Shown here: in pieces, positions 11,311-21,900 of the stretch
Numbering within the stretch: position 1 is the stretch's first letter
Layout of the letters: every line of letters starts with the position of its first letter
NCBI GenBank assembly: GCA_047967505.1
Contig: CM106538.1
Source of the DNA: Dipteris shenzhenensis
Taxonomy: Eukaryota > Polypodiophyta > Polypodiopsida > Gleicheniales
Reading direction: 5' to 3' (one strand)
Length of the DNA stretch: 64,000 nucleotides
Notes under the pieces: generated by a model
What the model was told of the DNA's origin: nothing
The model's input: the letters and a program-made list of their open reading frames with translations, nothing else
Database searches by the model: none
Program-made: the position numbers and the translations under genes

Positions 11311-13413
11311 ATGGCAGAGGACTTTCCAGAGTTTTGGGGGATGCCATATGAGAATGCAGTGAGATTCTTGGAAAAGATGGAATTCACAGCACTTATGAAG
11401 GATAGGGCAACCCCTCAGATTCTGTTTCAGATCTTGAATTATTGTTTGCAGGGAGATGCAAAAGCATGGTTGCAGACTCAGATGGCTACCTTCAGGACTA
11501 CTCATCCTCAACAGCAAAATCCGGAGTATACAGTGGTGAGAGCAGCTTTTCTTGCACGGTTTGCACAATCTAGGAGCCCTAATGAAGTATGGAAGGAGTT
11601 GTGCAAAATTCAGCAAAGGGATGGTCAGGATGTGGATCAGTATCTGATAGAGTTTGGTAGACTGTGGAGTCTATGGTGTGAGGCTTTGATTCCTGAAGTA
11701 CCCCCGCAAATGATAAAGAGAGACCGGTTTGTGGCTGGTCTGGAGCCTTCACTCCGTTTAAAGGTGGAGCTGAAGAATATTGATAGTTTTGAGGATGCAG
11801 TCAGAGTGGCTAGAGAGAAAGAGTGGAAGGTCAAGAGACTGAGGCAACTTGGTATGCAAGAGGAGCCTAAAAACCTGGTCAGTAGGCCAGAAATGATCAA
11901 GGCATATGTAGAGAGAGAGCCGGTGTCTATTCCTATGCAGGATGATTCCCTGAGAAAGGAATTGCATGAAGCTGTGGAACTGATGAAAACATTCAGCCTA
12001 AATTGGGTGGAGACTGCAGGGAGAAGCAGAGGTCAAAATAACAGGAGAGTTGCTATGGATGGAGGAGAAGGAAGTTCAGCTGATGCAAGGAGAGAACCAG
12101 ATTATGTGATGAGCTGTCGACTGGAATTGGAAGAGGAACTTGAGGAGACAGTCACAGATGAAGAGATAGATCTTTTACGTGAGACAGAGGAAGAGAGCAT
12201 CTCATCAGAGGAAGAGAGTCAGTGGTCTTCACTAATGAAGAAGCCGGATGTTGATGATGAAAGGGAGCTGGAAATCAATACACTTATGAGTGGAGGCTTG
12301 TCAGTTGCTATGGAAGAGGGTGTTGCTCAACCAATTCTGTGTGAGGTGGTAGAAGAGATCCCGAGAGAAGGGGTTGCTACCATAGATGGCGGAGAGGTTG
12401 AGAGCCCATTAAAGGCAGCTAAGGCTAAGTCTGTGTGTGTAGATGATGATCATGCTCCAGTGTTGTGTGGTGATGATGTGCATATGATGGCTGAATGCAA
12501 TCAGTTTGTGGTTGACACTGTGATTGTGCATGCCGAAGGGGTTGAGATTTCAGGTTCAACAAGTGAGGAAGAGAGGTGTGAAATTAGTAGTGAAGATGAG
12601 AGCTCAATCATGTGTGACAGTGATGAAACTGATGTGGCTATTACTGATAAAGTAAAAGACCTACAGACAGCAAGTGTTGATTGTGTGCATGCAAATTGTG
12701 ATGAGTATGATGAGGTTAAGATTCAGTGTTTACAAGATGATGGTGATTCAGAGGATGAGATGGATTGTGTTCTTGATGATGCACTGGATGATATGTTAGC
12801 ATCGATCTCTTCAAAAGAGAATGAAAACACCAGTATGCATGTTGAGAAGGACAACAGTGATAGTGTGATTGATGATCAGCTGGATGCTTTACTTGATGAT
12901 ACCCTCATGGATTTTGCATGTGTGGTGGGCAATGACAAGAAAGAGTATGCTGGTATGTTTGAGCATTCTTCAGGTGGAAGAGATGTTTGTTTGCTCCTGA
13001 GTGATCTTGATAATTCATGTGATGGGATGAGTTTTGCAGCTTCAAAGGTTGAGACAATAGGGTATGCTGAGAAGTCCCTAATCACAGATTATGAGCTGGT
13101 TGTGCCCGTGAGATTTGTGTGTGAGGTTGTGACCTCAAAAGATGTAGCTCATGTGAAGATGGGCAAGACTCATGATATAAGTGTGATGGCTGATAGCCAG
13201 TGGAGTTGTGTAATATCTTGGCAGGATAAGATATGGGATCCTGGAGGCTTAATGAAGATGTGGATACATGGAAGGAGCTGGTGGCTACATCAAATTGGTG
13301 TGCTAATGATTCCATTTGATCCAGGAGGATGGTGGATTAAGTATATCTGGCAATGGAGGGTTCAAAGTTATCCTTTTGATCCGGGAGGAGAAAAGCAGAG
13401 GCATAGAGCATAA
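11311..13413 (+). CDS. Ty3/gypsy-type Gag with long acidic tail
   Basis: Intact 700-codon ORF starting at the ATG MAEDFPEFWG (an in-frame GTG lies 6 nt upstream). Residues about 20-190 look like the retrotransposon gag capsid domain: GDAKAWLQTQM, VVRAAFLARFA, DVDQYLIEFGRLW and RFVAGLEPSLRLKVEL. From about residue 270 to 600 the protein is strongly acidic, with Asp/Glu/Ser runs such as DDALDDML and DDQLDALLDDTL. The C-terminus carries three (W/F)DPGG motifs (about 13226-13390). No zinc knuckle or protease motif is present. The lack of stops, with identical LTRs, suggests a young copy. The acidic tail's role is unknown. Confidence 0.8.
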   Translation: MAEDFPEFWGMPYENAVRFLEKMEFTALMKDRATPQILFQILNYCLQGDAKAWLQTQMATFRTTHPQQQNPEYTVVRAAFLARFAQSRSPNEVWKELCKIQQRDGQDVDQYLIEFGRLWSLWCEALIPEVPPQMIKRDRFVAGLEPSLRLKVELKNIDSFEDAVRVAREKEWKVKRLRQLGMQEEPKNLVSRPEMIKAYVEREPVSIPMQDDSLRKELHEAVELMKTFSLNWVETAGRSRGQNNRRVAMDGGEGSSADARREPDYVMSCRLELEEELEETVTDEEIDLLRETEEESISSEEESQWSSLMKKPDVDDERELEINTLMSGGLSVAMEEGVAQPILCEVVEEIPREGVATIDGGEVESPLKAAKAKSVCVDDDHAPVLCGDDVHMMAECNQFVVDTVIVHAEGVEISGSTSEEERCEISSEDESSIMCDSDETDVAITDKVKDLQTASVDCVHANCDEYDEVKIQCLQDDGDSEDEMDCVLDDALDDMLASISSKENENTSMHVEKDNSDSVIDDQLDALLDDTLMDFACVVGNDKKEYAGMFEHSSGGRDVCLLLSDLDNSCDGMSFAASKVETIGYAEKSLITDYELVVPVRFVCEVVTSKDVAHVKMGKTHDISVMADSQWSCVISWQDKIWDPGGLMKMWIHGRSWWLHQIGVLMIPFDPGGWWIKYIWQWRVQSYPFDPGGEKQRHRA

Positions 13414-14204
13414 GTTTGCTTTGTTTTTGATCCAAGTGGTTTGCTAATGTTTTTCTTTAGCTGCTGGACATGAATGTCACAGCAGAAGAGAAGGGGTTGC
13501 TAAAGGTGTGTGAAGATTTTTGAAAACCTCAAACTCGTCTGTACATATGTACATGTGTGATGTTCAACCTGTGTGTGTGCTTGTTGGCGTTCAATCAGAT
13601 TTTGTGTGAGCAACTTTCGAGCACTTCATGGTATCCAGGGACGGGATGGTGTTCATCATATGTGGATGGTCAGTGGGCAATCAAATGCTAAACGACTGGT
13701 GGCATGCATTTGTGTGCACATAGTCAATGAATATGGTGCTAAGTGCTTCTAGCATGCATTGGTGTGTTAAAGAAGGGGATTTTGGGCATCCATGACCTTG
13801 GTGTAAAGTTTGAAGGAAGGTGGAAGAGTGGTAAAAAGCATGGGATGACGTGGCTATAATCAAAAAAGGTATCCATGCAGGTGGCTACGTGAGGACGAGG
13901 CGAGGAGGTTCTGGATGGCGAGGTGGCGACTGCAAGAAGCATGCCAGAGGAAGGATATCGGGGTCCTGGGAGAGGAGCGGGAGTCTAGGAGCTACGTGAG
14001 GAGGGGCTCCTCTGGAAAGAAGAGAGGAGCAGGAGAGGCTCGTGTGGAGGAGAGGACACGTGAGCTGAGGAGGGGCTGTTGCCTGTCGAGGGGATTGCGA
14101 TGACTACAAGAGGGAGCCTGTGAGTTCGTGAAGGGTGGTGGACACCCAAAGGATCTCAGACGACAGGGAGAGCACCGGAAGCGATGGGAGCTTCGTGAGC
14201 TCTG
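13414..14204 (+). other. 3' non-coding interior of the gag-only element
   Basis: No recognised coding domain. The first stop is followed by one more DPSG-like motif in frame, and the last 300 bp is purine-rich (G/A) up to the polypurine tract. Confidence 0.5.
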
Positions 14205-14223
14205 GAGCAAGGGAGAGGGTAGC
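14205..14223 (+). other. Polypurine tract
   Basis: GAGCAAGGGAGAGGGTAGC lies directly before the right LTR, the expected place of the plus-strand primer. Confidence 0.6.
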
Positions 14224-15757
14224 TGTGGCGATGCGATTGCACGCTGCATGCTTCTGGAGGGAAGCCAAGAATGTACGTGGGAGAAGGAGCTTGGAGAGCA
14301 GAGAATATGACAATGCTGTAGGCCGGAGGTTCGTCAAGGGATCTGTTGCTTCGGGGAGCCTCTAAAGTTCAGAGGCCGTAGACAGGGAGAGGTCGTAATG
14401 GTGGAAGCAGTTGTGAGCTGGAAAAGGGATCGTAGGCTCGTAGCACAGGAGGTGGTGAGCTCAGAGGCAACGAGGAGATAGTCGGGGTGATATGTGAGTC
14501 AGGGAGTATCTTGCGAGACGTGGGCTAGAGTGCATGGAGTCCATGAGGCCGTGATGACGGGAATTCTGCTTGCTGGCCATCTTCACGTAACAGGTGAGGA
14601 GGAGGAGAGCCATAAGCGGGGAGCTTCGTGAGCGCTGTGAAGGCGGCAAAAAGAGAGCTGCTGTGAAGAAGACGACAAAGGTGGAGCTCCATGGTGACGA
14701 GCTAAATGGTACAGTCAGCGCTTACTGAAGTCTTGTGAAGACTTGGCTGTGAAATCGCTACTGTGTGGGCTGGGAGGATCACAGACGACGGGAGTTTAGT
14801 CGTGCATACACTGTGAATAGGAGACTAACATAGTGTGAAAGCCATAGTCTCATGTGTGCTCTATGAGAAAAAGAAGTTGCAGAGTAGCTATCGTCATATG
14901 GAAGGAGATGCGCAACGAAGGAAAGTGGTCCTTGTAGAGATGTAATCTGTGCATGAAGGAGAGAGCGATCGAAAAGGAATAGGATGCTGCCATAGTAGAG
15001 ATTGTGGGACATGGGCTGACCGCGCCTCTATCTGTAGAGGCCCGTGATAAGTTGGAGATTCCATTTCTAGCTTGGCAAGCGATGAACATTAATCCATAAC
15101 ATGGGTTGGCTGAGCATAATGGCCAGTTTTTTTGTTGCAAGCTGAGTGGACAGTACGTTTTAGAAGATGAGTGCCAGTTTACATCGCCATTGCTTTGGGA
15201 CATGGATGGACATAGAGCTTGGGTTGTGCATCTTGGTTGTGTGTTTGAGGGACTGAACCTCAAGGGGTGCCTTGATGACACATCTTAGAGGAGGAGCCCT
15301 GGTTGGTCATAAGGCTTCATCAATTGCTTGTGAACTATGATGCGGGAGCTTGACTCACCTCAACCTCAAAGAATTTTGAGGGGAGCTTGTGGATTGCAAA
15401 CAGCTTGTATATGAGATGTGTGAAGGCCTTATGTGGTTGTGCATAGCAAATAGTTGTGGTTGTGGTGTATGCTCACAGAGATGAAATTATGTTTCATGGG
15501 TCATTTATGTGTTTACTGAACTTGATTTCAGTTAGTAAGAGAGCTTGTCTTGAGCTGTGTAATTCACTGGGTTCTTTCTGAGTTTCTTAGCTTCCAGTGG
15601 AAATGTGACCAGAGTGTGACGTGTGTCCGAAGGTATGTGAAGAGACAATGATGTTGAATGGATGCCTTTTGCCTTGTGATTGCGTTGTCTGGGTGTTTTA
15701 AATGTGGATGAGGGTGGCTGTGAAGGCGGGTTAGGCTCTACTACTTTTGTCCATCCA
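14224..15757 (+). repeat. 3' LTR of the gag-only element
   Basis: Second copy of the 1,534-bp LTR at a constant offset of 4792 from the first. All stretches compared by eye, and the four longest open frames inside, are identical. Confidence 0.85.
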
Positions 15758-16679
15758 ACGTCTAGTAAAGTAGTAGTGGCAAGCAGTAGTCATTGCTCTT
15801 TCTGTTTGACTTTCAAGGTACCAAGGCGCTCTTGTGCAGCTTCGATGACACATCATCTTTAACAGTGGTAGGTTCTCTAGTAGCAGGCGTTCTTGGGAAG
15901 TAGGTGCCTTAAAAGTATGAGTAGATGGAGGAGAAGCCTCCAAGTTAGGAGAAGCAGTATTACATATAGTCTTAGATGAAGGAATCTCCCTGGTAAGAAT
16001 AGGAAGCTGAGGATCAATAGAGTATTTGACAACAAGACTCTGTGTGGGCCATCCTAGCATCTAACTACATGGGTCTCCAATTCCACAATCAGCTGGGTGT
16101 GAGTCGTTGTAAGCTAATATGGCCTAGAGATTAGTTCATGATATGATTTTAAAAGGTTTTTTATAAAGATTGAGCTATTTTTACCTTGCAAGCTGCTATG
16201 AGGTAATTATCAAACAAGTAATTTAAGTGCACTAGAACAAAGTTGAAGCCCTATATTTCTAAATCTAGTACCATAGTTCTATATTAGTAGGTTGCTAAAG
16301 GGGTATACAAAGGGTGTGTAAGTGCCTAACCTTGTCATCTAACATTTATTATCTTTCAACCTTTTCACACAAATGTCTGTCGCCTCCATCCAACTAAGAT
16401 TTTTGCCTTCCATTACCATGTCTCAAACCTAATCTAATAAAAGATTATTGCTACAATGATTGTGCCTTATCTAGAACACTCTTTACCAATATTTATGCAA
16501 AAATGGGCATGCATTAGATACATTTCTAAATTTTTTTTATATATGACAAGATATAGCTACTCATCCTATGCTGAAATACATGGATCATCTAGTAGCTACA
16601 AGTGCATTGCATGGTTTGGAGATAAACGACACCAAGCCATTGATAGCGCAGGCATATGATGATGACTCTCCTTTTTCTT
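15758..16679. other. Unassigned sequence
   Basis: Contains a 109-codon minus-strand open frame (15731-16060, partly in the LTR) that is Ser/Thr/Pro-rich and unrecognised, then AT-rich sequence with no clear feature. Confidence 0.3.
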
Positions 16680-18180
16680 TCCCAAGAACACACTAAGAGG
16701 CCTCTCATGCCTTATGTGTGCTTTATCGTAATATGGTCAGGCTACTGGTCTAAAAGCGAAATTTCAAAATTTTAACCTTCATCTCCATGAGAAAGCTTGG
16801 AATTTTATTTTATGGCCATGGGACATAGTTTTACCCACACAAATTGTATGTCACCTTGGGTGGATACCCTTTGGGGGGGGGGGGAGGCAATTCATATAAG
16901 CAAATGGATTAGGTGCTTGACATGGTTAAGAAAAAACTAGAATACTGGAAGTTGGCCACCTAGCCCCACTACATGTTCACTATCACTTAGTTTAATCAAT
17001 TCTGGTTGCCTATATCCAATTTTACTTGCCTTTGATGATGCTTGCCAAGAAAGACATCTCCTATTTTATGTCTCATATTATGGAGCTTTTATGACAGTCT
17101 TGCTATCGCTCTTTGAAAATCCCTTCAACTACTTTTAGTGGATCACCTTTGCTCATTTGAAATGCATGGGGGTCTCAATATCCTTAATATTCACATGCAT
17201 AGTCTAGCTCACAAGTGGAAAACAATGTCTTAGTTCATGCAGGTGATTAGCCATGGATTTACATGATGTGACATTTGGTTTTGCACTTGTCTTCTACTAC
17301 CTTTGGTCACTAGTAGCCTACCCAACGGGACTATATTTTGGGTCACATTGATGGAAAATTCAAAGGATTCCCTTTTGTCACTCGCATTGGAAGCACATAC
17401 TTACCACCTTAAATGGAATGGCCGGGATACTCTTACAGGAAATTATTTGTGTGCTGATAGCCTTCTTTGGTTGAAGGCATTCTCCCCTCCACTGGTTTGC
17501 AAGAACCTTGCTGTTCTTATCTTCTTTAGTCCAAAGGAATATGCTACTGGTATGGTGATTTCTTTTCGTACAACTAGCAACCAGTATGCTTTTGGGCATC
17601 ATTATAGGCCTCTATGGTTTTTATTGTCATAGATGCTCCCTAACTTTTAGCCAGTACCTCATCTTAAGATTGTTGACTACATCAAGGGTAAGGTTCTTCA
17701 ATCAGCTTACCATGTGTGCTGTGCACTACTAGTATAAGGTTTCGATGCCTCCTCGTTGGGTTTCTATTCATGCCAATTACATCTATTCAATGACACACAC
17801 TTCTAGGTGGTGTAGGAAAAGATTTCATCACATTTGGGCCTCAAAACTTCCTCTTCGAAAGAAGTTTTTCTTATGGGAGTTTTTCTTTTTAGAAAGATGT
17901 AGGTGGATTGTCCTCATATCATTCCTACCACTTGTGATGATGTCTATCCTTGAGGGAGTCTATGCCTCATCTCTTTTGGCATTTTTCAAATTCTCATGAT
18001 TTCTTACTTTTACTACAACAAAGGCTTCAATCTCATTTCCTCAATGCTTTGGCAATCAATTTTAGTTTTTGGTTTTGAGCCTATAAGGTAGGCATATGAT
18101 CTTTTCTTTTATTGGGTTTGTTACTAGGCAATATGGACCTTATGGAAAGACTGCAATCATTGTGTCTTTGGTGATCTCTC
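16680..18180 (+). pseudogene. LINE C-terminal relic, family C copy 1
   Basis: A degenerate ORF2 3' half. Blocks in order: MVKKKLEYWKLAT (about 16923), HGGLNILNIHMHSLAHKWK (about 17168-17225; the GGLG...A..K motif after RT), a region including HLKWNGRDTLTGNYLCADSL (17409-17470), and a zinc-finger-RVT-like end, RKRFHHIWASKLPLRKKFFL (17815-17875). Stops and frameshifts interrupt every block and the RT core is absent. The central part is homologous to both LINE copies in the inverted duplication at 26.7-29.5 kb. A G12 run at 16873-16884 interrupts a WIPFGG-like motif. Confidence 0.7.
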
Positions 18181-18368
18181 ATTGGCTAAGTATCAGTTAT
18201 TTTGTATAGTTTTATGGCAATCATTTTACAATTGTCCATGGGCACAGGTTCTTGATTATCCTGTCGTCTTGTCATATAATGTTATCTTCTTATGTTTGTA
18301 GCTAGGTGTCCCTATCTTTGGGACTACTTTTTGTAAAATAACAACAAATGGATTTCACCAGATAACAA

Positions 18369-18372
<4 letters not shown>

Positions 18373-18401
<29 letters not shown>
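18373..18401. repeat. (GT)n microsatellite
   Basis: About 14 uninterrupted GT units. Similar GT/CA runs end the LINE-C copies at 26.3 and 27.5-28.6 kb, so it may be that family's tail. Confidence 0.85.
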
Positions 18402-19062
18402 GACTCAACAAAACCCCATTTCATAGTGAAATGAAAACAATTTTAGTACTAGAAACAAAAGAGAAAATTGCTATGAGGCATTACAAAAAACGAGAGGAGC
18501 ACAATTTGCAAAAGACTTCTAGAATGCATGACTATACAAACAAGTTTTGCTTTGATAAGTCATCATAAAGCATCACTTTCAACATTGAAGAGCGGAGCTT
18601 GCATACCTGCCACCATCCAACAAGAAAAATGATAAGAACCGTATTTTAACTTAGTTGGGAAGACAAGTGTCATAAACACCCTCCCTTATTATTGAGATCA
18701 CAATAAAAATAGTTGCTCATACTCTTTTGTTATAAAAATAAAATTTGATATTATGCTTTAAGTGTTAAAATAGTTAGGGTGAATTTAAGGAAAAGAAAAT
18801 AAATGGTTATGTAAGGTGGAAAAACTTAGTGTATTTAGGTGTGTAAACGTAAAGGAGAAGGAGGAGGGGAGAAAATTAAGGATTAGAGCAATAAATATAA
18901 TTTTAAGATTTAGAGCATAAGGGAAGGAGAATTTATAAGAAAAAGGAGTTTCGAAGGTATTCAAAGAAAGACTTTTAAGAATTTTTAAAAAAGAAGAAAA
19001 TTAAAGAAAGAAATTTAAAGAAGGAATTTCAAAGAAGAGAAAAGAGTCTGTAGAGTTTAGTG
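18402..19062. other. AT-rich unassigned sequence
   Basis: A/G-rich sequence (repeated AAGAAAG, TTTAAAG, AAGGAG) without an open frame of note. No feature recognised. Confidence 0.3.
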
Positions 19063-19900
19063 GATGTTTTGGAAAATACATCATTCACTTGGACCAATAA
19101 CTAGATCAGTCAAAATCATAGAAAAGCTAAAATTGATAGAGCATATATGTCAAGAGCCAGATGAGGCTCTGTGCTATAAAATCATTGCTCTTGTGTCTCT
19201 TTCCTTTTCAGACCACAAACCCATTCTATTGACTTGGATAAAGGGGAAGTGAGAAGAGCTAGATCATGGCTCAAAGAAAACCCTTTTTACTTCCAGATTC
19301 CGTGTTTTCAAACCAAAGTGATTAGAATTTGGCATAAGGCTTTTGGAGAAATTGGTAGTTTTTTAGACAAATGATTAGAGCCACAAAAAGAACCAAGATT
19401 TTTCTTAGAGCTATTAAGAGATGACAATAATTAGAAGATCAAATCAAAACACTTGAGGAAGATCTATCTGAGTAGGGCCAAACATGTCTAAAGGAGTAGA
19501 AACACTCAAAGTTGATAGAAGCATCTCAGGCTAAGATATATATGAGGGAATGGTGGTCTTGGAAAGGAGATCATGCGAATGAAGACATGTTTAGAATTCT
19601 CTGAAAGAAACATGCTCAAGACAATTTGGAGAGTATTAAAAAAGATAAGTACATAATACAATCAAGAGGCTACTAGCTTTTCCTTTCAGTTCTCCTCATT
19701 GATCTACAGGAGGATCTGAAGTACTTCTCTCTTTTCTTCTGCATGCAGATAGTTTCTGTAAGGATGACTATGTTGTTAATCCTCTTTTGGACTAGATGAA
19801 CTCCAATGGATAAACTTTGATGATGTAGACAGATTATCAAGTTCAATATAACTACTTTTTTTGCTTTTAAAAAAATGCACAAGTACTAAATTTGTGACTT
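19063..19900 (+). pseudogene. LINE endonuclease-to-RT linker relic
   Basis: SFSDHKPILLTW (19203-19236) is the end of the apurinic endonuclease domain. Downstream, in interrupted frames, are RSWLKENPFYFQ, KVIRIWHKAFGEIGSFLDK and EASQAKIYMREWWSWKGDHA, the usual linker before the reverse transcriptase. Many stops are present. Although it sits 3' of the LINE-C C-terminal relic, domain order shows it is the 5' part of a separate copy, possibly the same family. Confidence 0.7.
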
Positions 19901-20230
19901 TGACAATGGAGCGCTATTGAATTGACACAAGACAACCATAGTGGATGCAAGATTAAATTACGACATCATGTACATTCATGTTGTCATACTACTCACAATT
20001 GCTTATCAACCACCACAATGACGATGAACTCATGCAAACATACTCCATGTCATTATAGGTCACAATGATGATCAATTCATGTTGTGGAGGATAAAACCTA
20101 TTTGATCGTGAAAGCAATGGCCTATTCATATATCTACTTGCCTTTAGTTCCCAAAAAGCATGAGTTTCATTCCTCCTTCTGATCATTTTTTATACACACT
20201 TTCTGCCTTGCCCTTACATCCTCTCCACCA
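19901..20230. other. Unassigned flank of copia-2
   Basis: No feature recognised. The last five bases before the element (CACCA) form its left target-site duplication. Confidence 0.4.
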
Positions 20231-20583
20231 TGTTGAGATATCGAGCTCCACTCGTGATATGCCAGGGTCACCGTTGTACATTTATATCACCGACTTGTTA
20301 GCCACAGATGTGGTTGGTACACCGCCCTCGAATAATAGCTAGATGACAGCTATCCTTATGTACTCTAGTTCGTGGCTCAGTTAGTATGCCACCTTAGTTA
20401 GCTGAGTTTGGTTTGAGACCCACATATAGGTTTCTTCTATTTCTTTGTACTAGAGTTCTTTTTGGCCTTCACAACTAAGAAGAGGAAAACTGTTTTTAGC
20501 CTCCACCTTGGTGTGTATTCCCCCATTGTGTATGTGAGAAAGCCGCAAGTGAACTTCCTTCCTTCTCTCCCACTATCTTCACA
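20231..20583 (+). repeat. 5' LTR of copia-2
   Basis: 353 bp, TGTTGAG...CTTCACA, followed directly by the primer-binding site. Confidence 0.95.
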
Positions 20584-20597
20584 TGGTATCAGAGCTT
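20584..20597 (+). other. Primer-binding site of copia-2
   Basis: TGGTATCAGAGCTT complements the 3' end of plant initiator tRNA-Met, the usual copia primer. Confidence 0.9.
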
Positions 20598-21000
20598 GGT
20601 TCGTGGTAAGGAGCTCAAGAAAGCAAACGAAGTTCGCGGCGTCCTGGTAAGAGGACCAGTGTTGCTTTCCTTTTTTGAGTTTGGGAGCAAATCTCTGCAG
20701 GTAGCACAGCCAGAAGTGCAAGAGTGCACTGTCTCAGATTGAGATGCCCTTCGCGGTGTGGCGAGGCGGCAGTATATGTTGTAGGTTAGGGCAAAGCCCT
20801 GGGTGACTTTATTTTTCTGATTCGAGGCCATTTCGGGGTTATTATTGCCTGTTCATGCAAAATCCTTATTGCCTGTTCATGCAAAATCATCACTAGGAAG
20901 TGACTGTGTGGTCAAATACCACTTTCGTCAATTTTGCAGATTTGCCTATGTGAGGCAGAAGCTGTGTTTTTTACAGTGACAGAATTTTTTGTAGTGTTCT

Positions 21001-21900
21001 ATGATGGCATCTGATTCTCTTTCATAGATTGTCACTAAAAATCTTGACAAGAACAACTTCCAAGCATGGAAGTTTAGAATGACAAATTTCCTTATGGGAA
21101 AAGGCTATTGGGAGTTCATTACAGGAAATGAAGAAGAACCGGTTCTTCCTAATGTTCCCAATCAATAGGAAATGCAGGCATTTAAAGGATGGCATGAGAG
21201 AGCCAAAAAAGTTATGTACTGGCTGTCTAACTTTGGATTCTATGATTGTGCATATTCAAGATGCAAATACACCAAAGGAGGCATGGGATACTTTGGCAAA
21301 AATGTATAGCACAAATACGCAAGCCAGGAAAATGCAGCTCAAGCAGGAGTTGCACAATGTGCAGAGAGAAAATATGAGCATCAATGACTACCACATGAAG
21401 GTGAAGAAGATTGCAGATGCACTTGCTTCCATTGGGTCACCAGTGGAAGATGATGATTTAGTTTCTATGACCTTGAATGCTCTAGGAAAGGATTATGCAC
21501 AGTTCCAGACATCCATTGCCGTCCGTGAAAAATTTCTTGATTTTGAGGAGTTGTTTGCTCTTCTAATTTCTGAAGAGCAGAGAAATGGTGGTGCATCTTC
21601 ATCAAGAGAAACTTCAAAAGAAACTGTCTTCTACTCAAATGCTGGAAGAGGTAGAGGCAGAGGTAGAGGAGGCCTATCTGGAGGCTGTGGTAGAAATCAG
21701 AAGATGCAGCAAACTCAAGAAAACCAGTCCTATGGAGGAGGACGTGGTAACTCTAGAGGCAGGGGGAGCCAAAGAGGTCGTGGTGGATGGCAGAGAGGCC
21801 AAAATGCAAACAGCAATGTTGAATGCTACTATTGTGGTAAAATGGGTCGGCTAAAGACTGCTACAAAAAGCAGAATGGCATCATGAATGGAAAATTGTAG
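21001..21900 (+). pseudogene. Copia-2 gag
   Basis: Starts MMASDSLS at 21001 and reaches NFQAWKFRM and GYWEFI, the start of copia Gag. TAG codons lie at 21025 and 21166. A frameshift near 21225 moves the reading into the frame carrying DSMIVHIQDANTPKEAWDTL, the UBN2-type core. A Gly/Arg-rich RGRGRGG stretch and half a zinc knuckle, CYYCGKMG, follow. A second frameshift near 21850 destroys the remaining His and Cys, and a TAG at 21898-21900 precedes the protease region. Gag normally coats the element's RNA; this copy cannot make it. Confidence 0.85.

Larger units (their letters stand above)
9432..15757 (+). mobile_element. Gag-only LTR retrotransposon (LARD/TR-GAG-like), 6.3 kb
   Basis: Two direct repeats of about 1,534 bp (9432-10965 and 14224-15757) with no difference seen at a constant offset of 4792 bound a 3.26-kb interior. 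They begin TGTGGCGATG and end TGTCCATCCA (TG...CA). A TGG-initial primer-binding candidate follows the left LTR and a purine-rich tract precedes the right one. The interior codes for a CCHC mini-ORF and a Ty3/gypsy-type gag. No protease, RT, RNase H or integrase is present, so it must depend on another element's enzymes. Identical LTRs imply a recent insertion (inference). Flanking 5-mers (GCAGC, ACGTC) do not form a target-site duplication. Confidence 0.85.
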
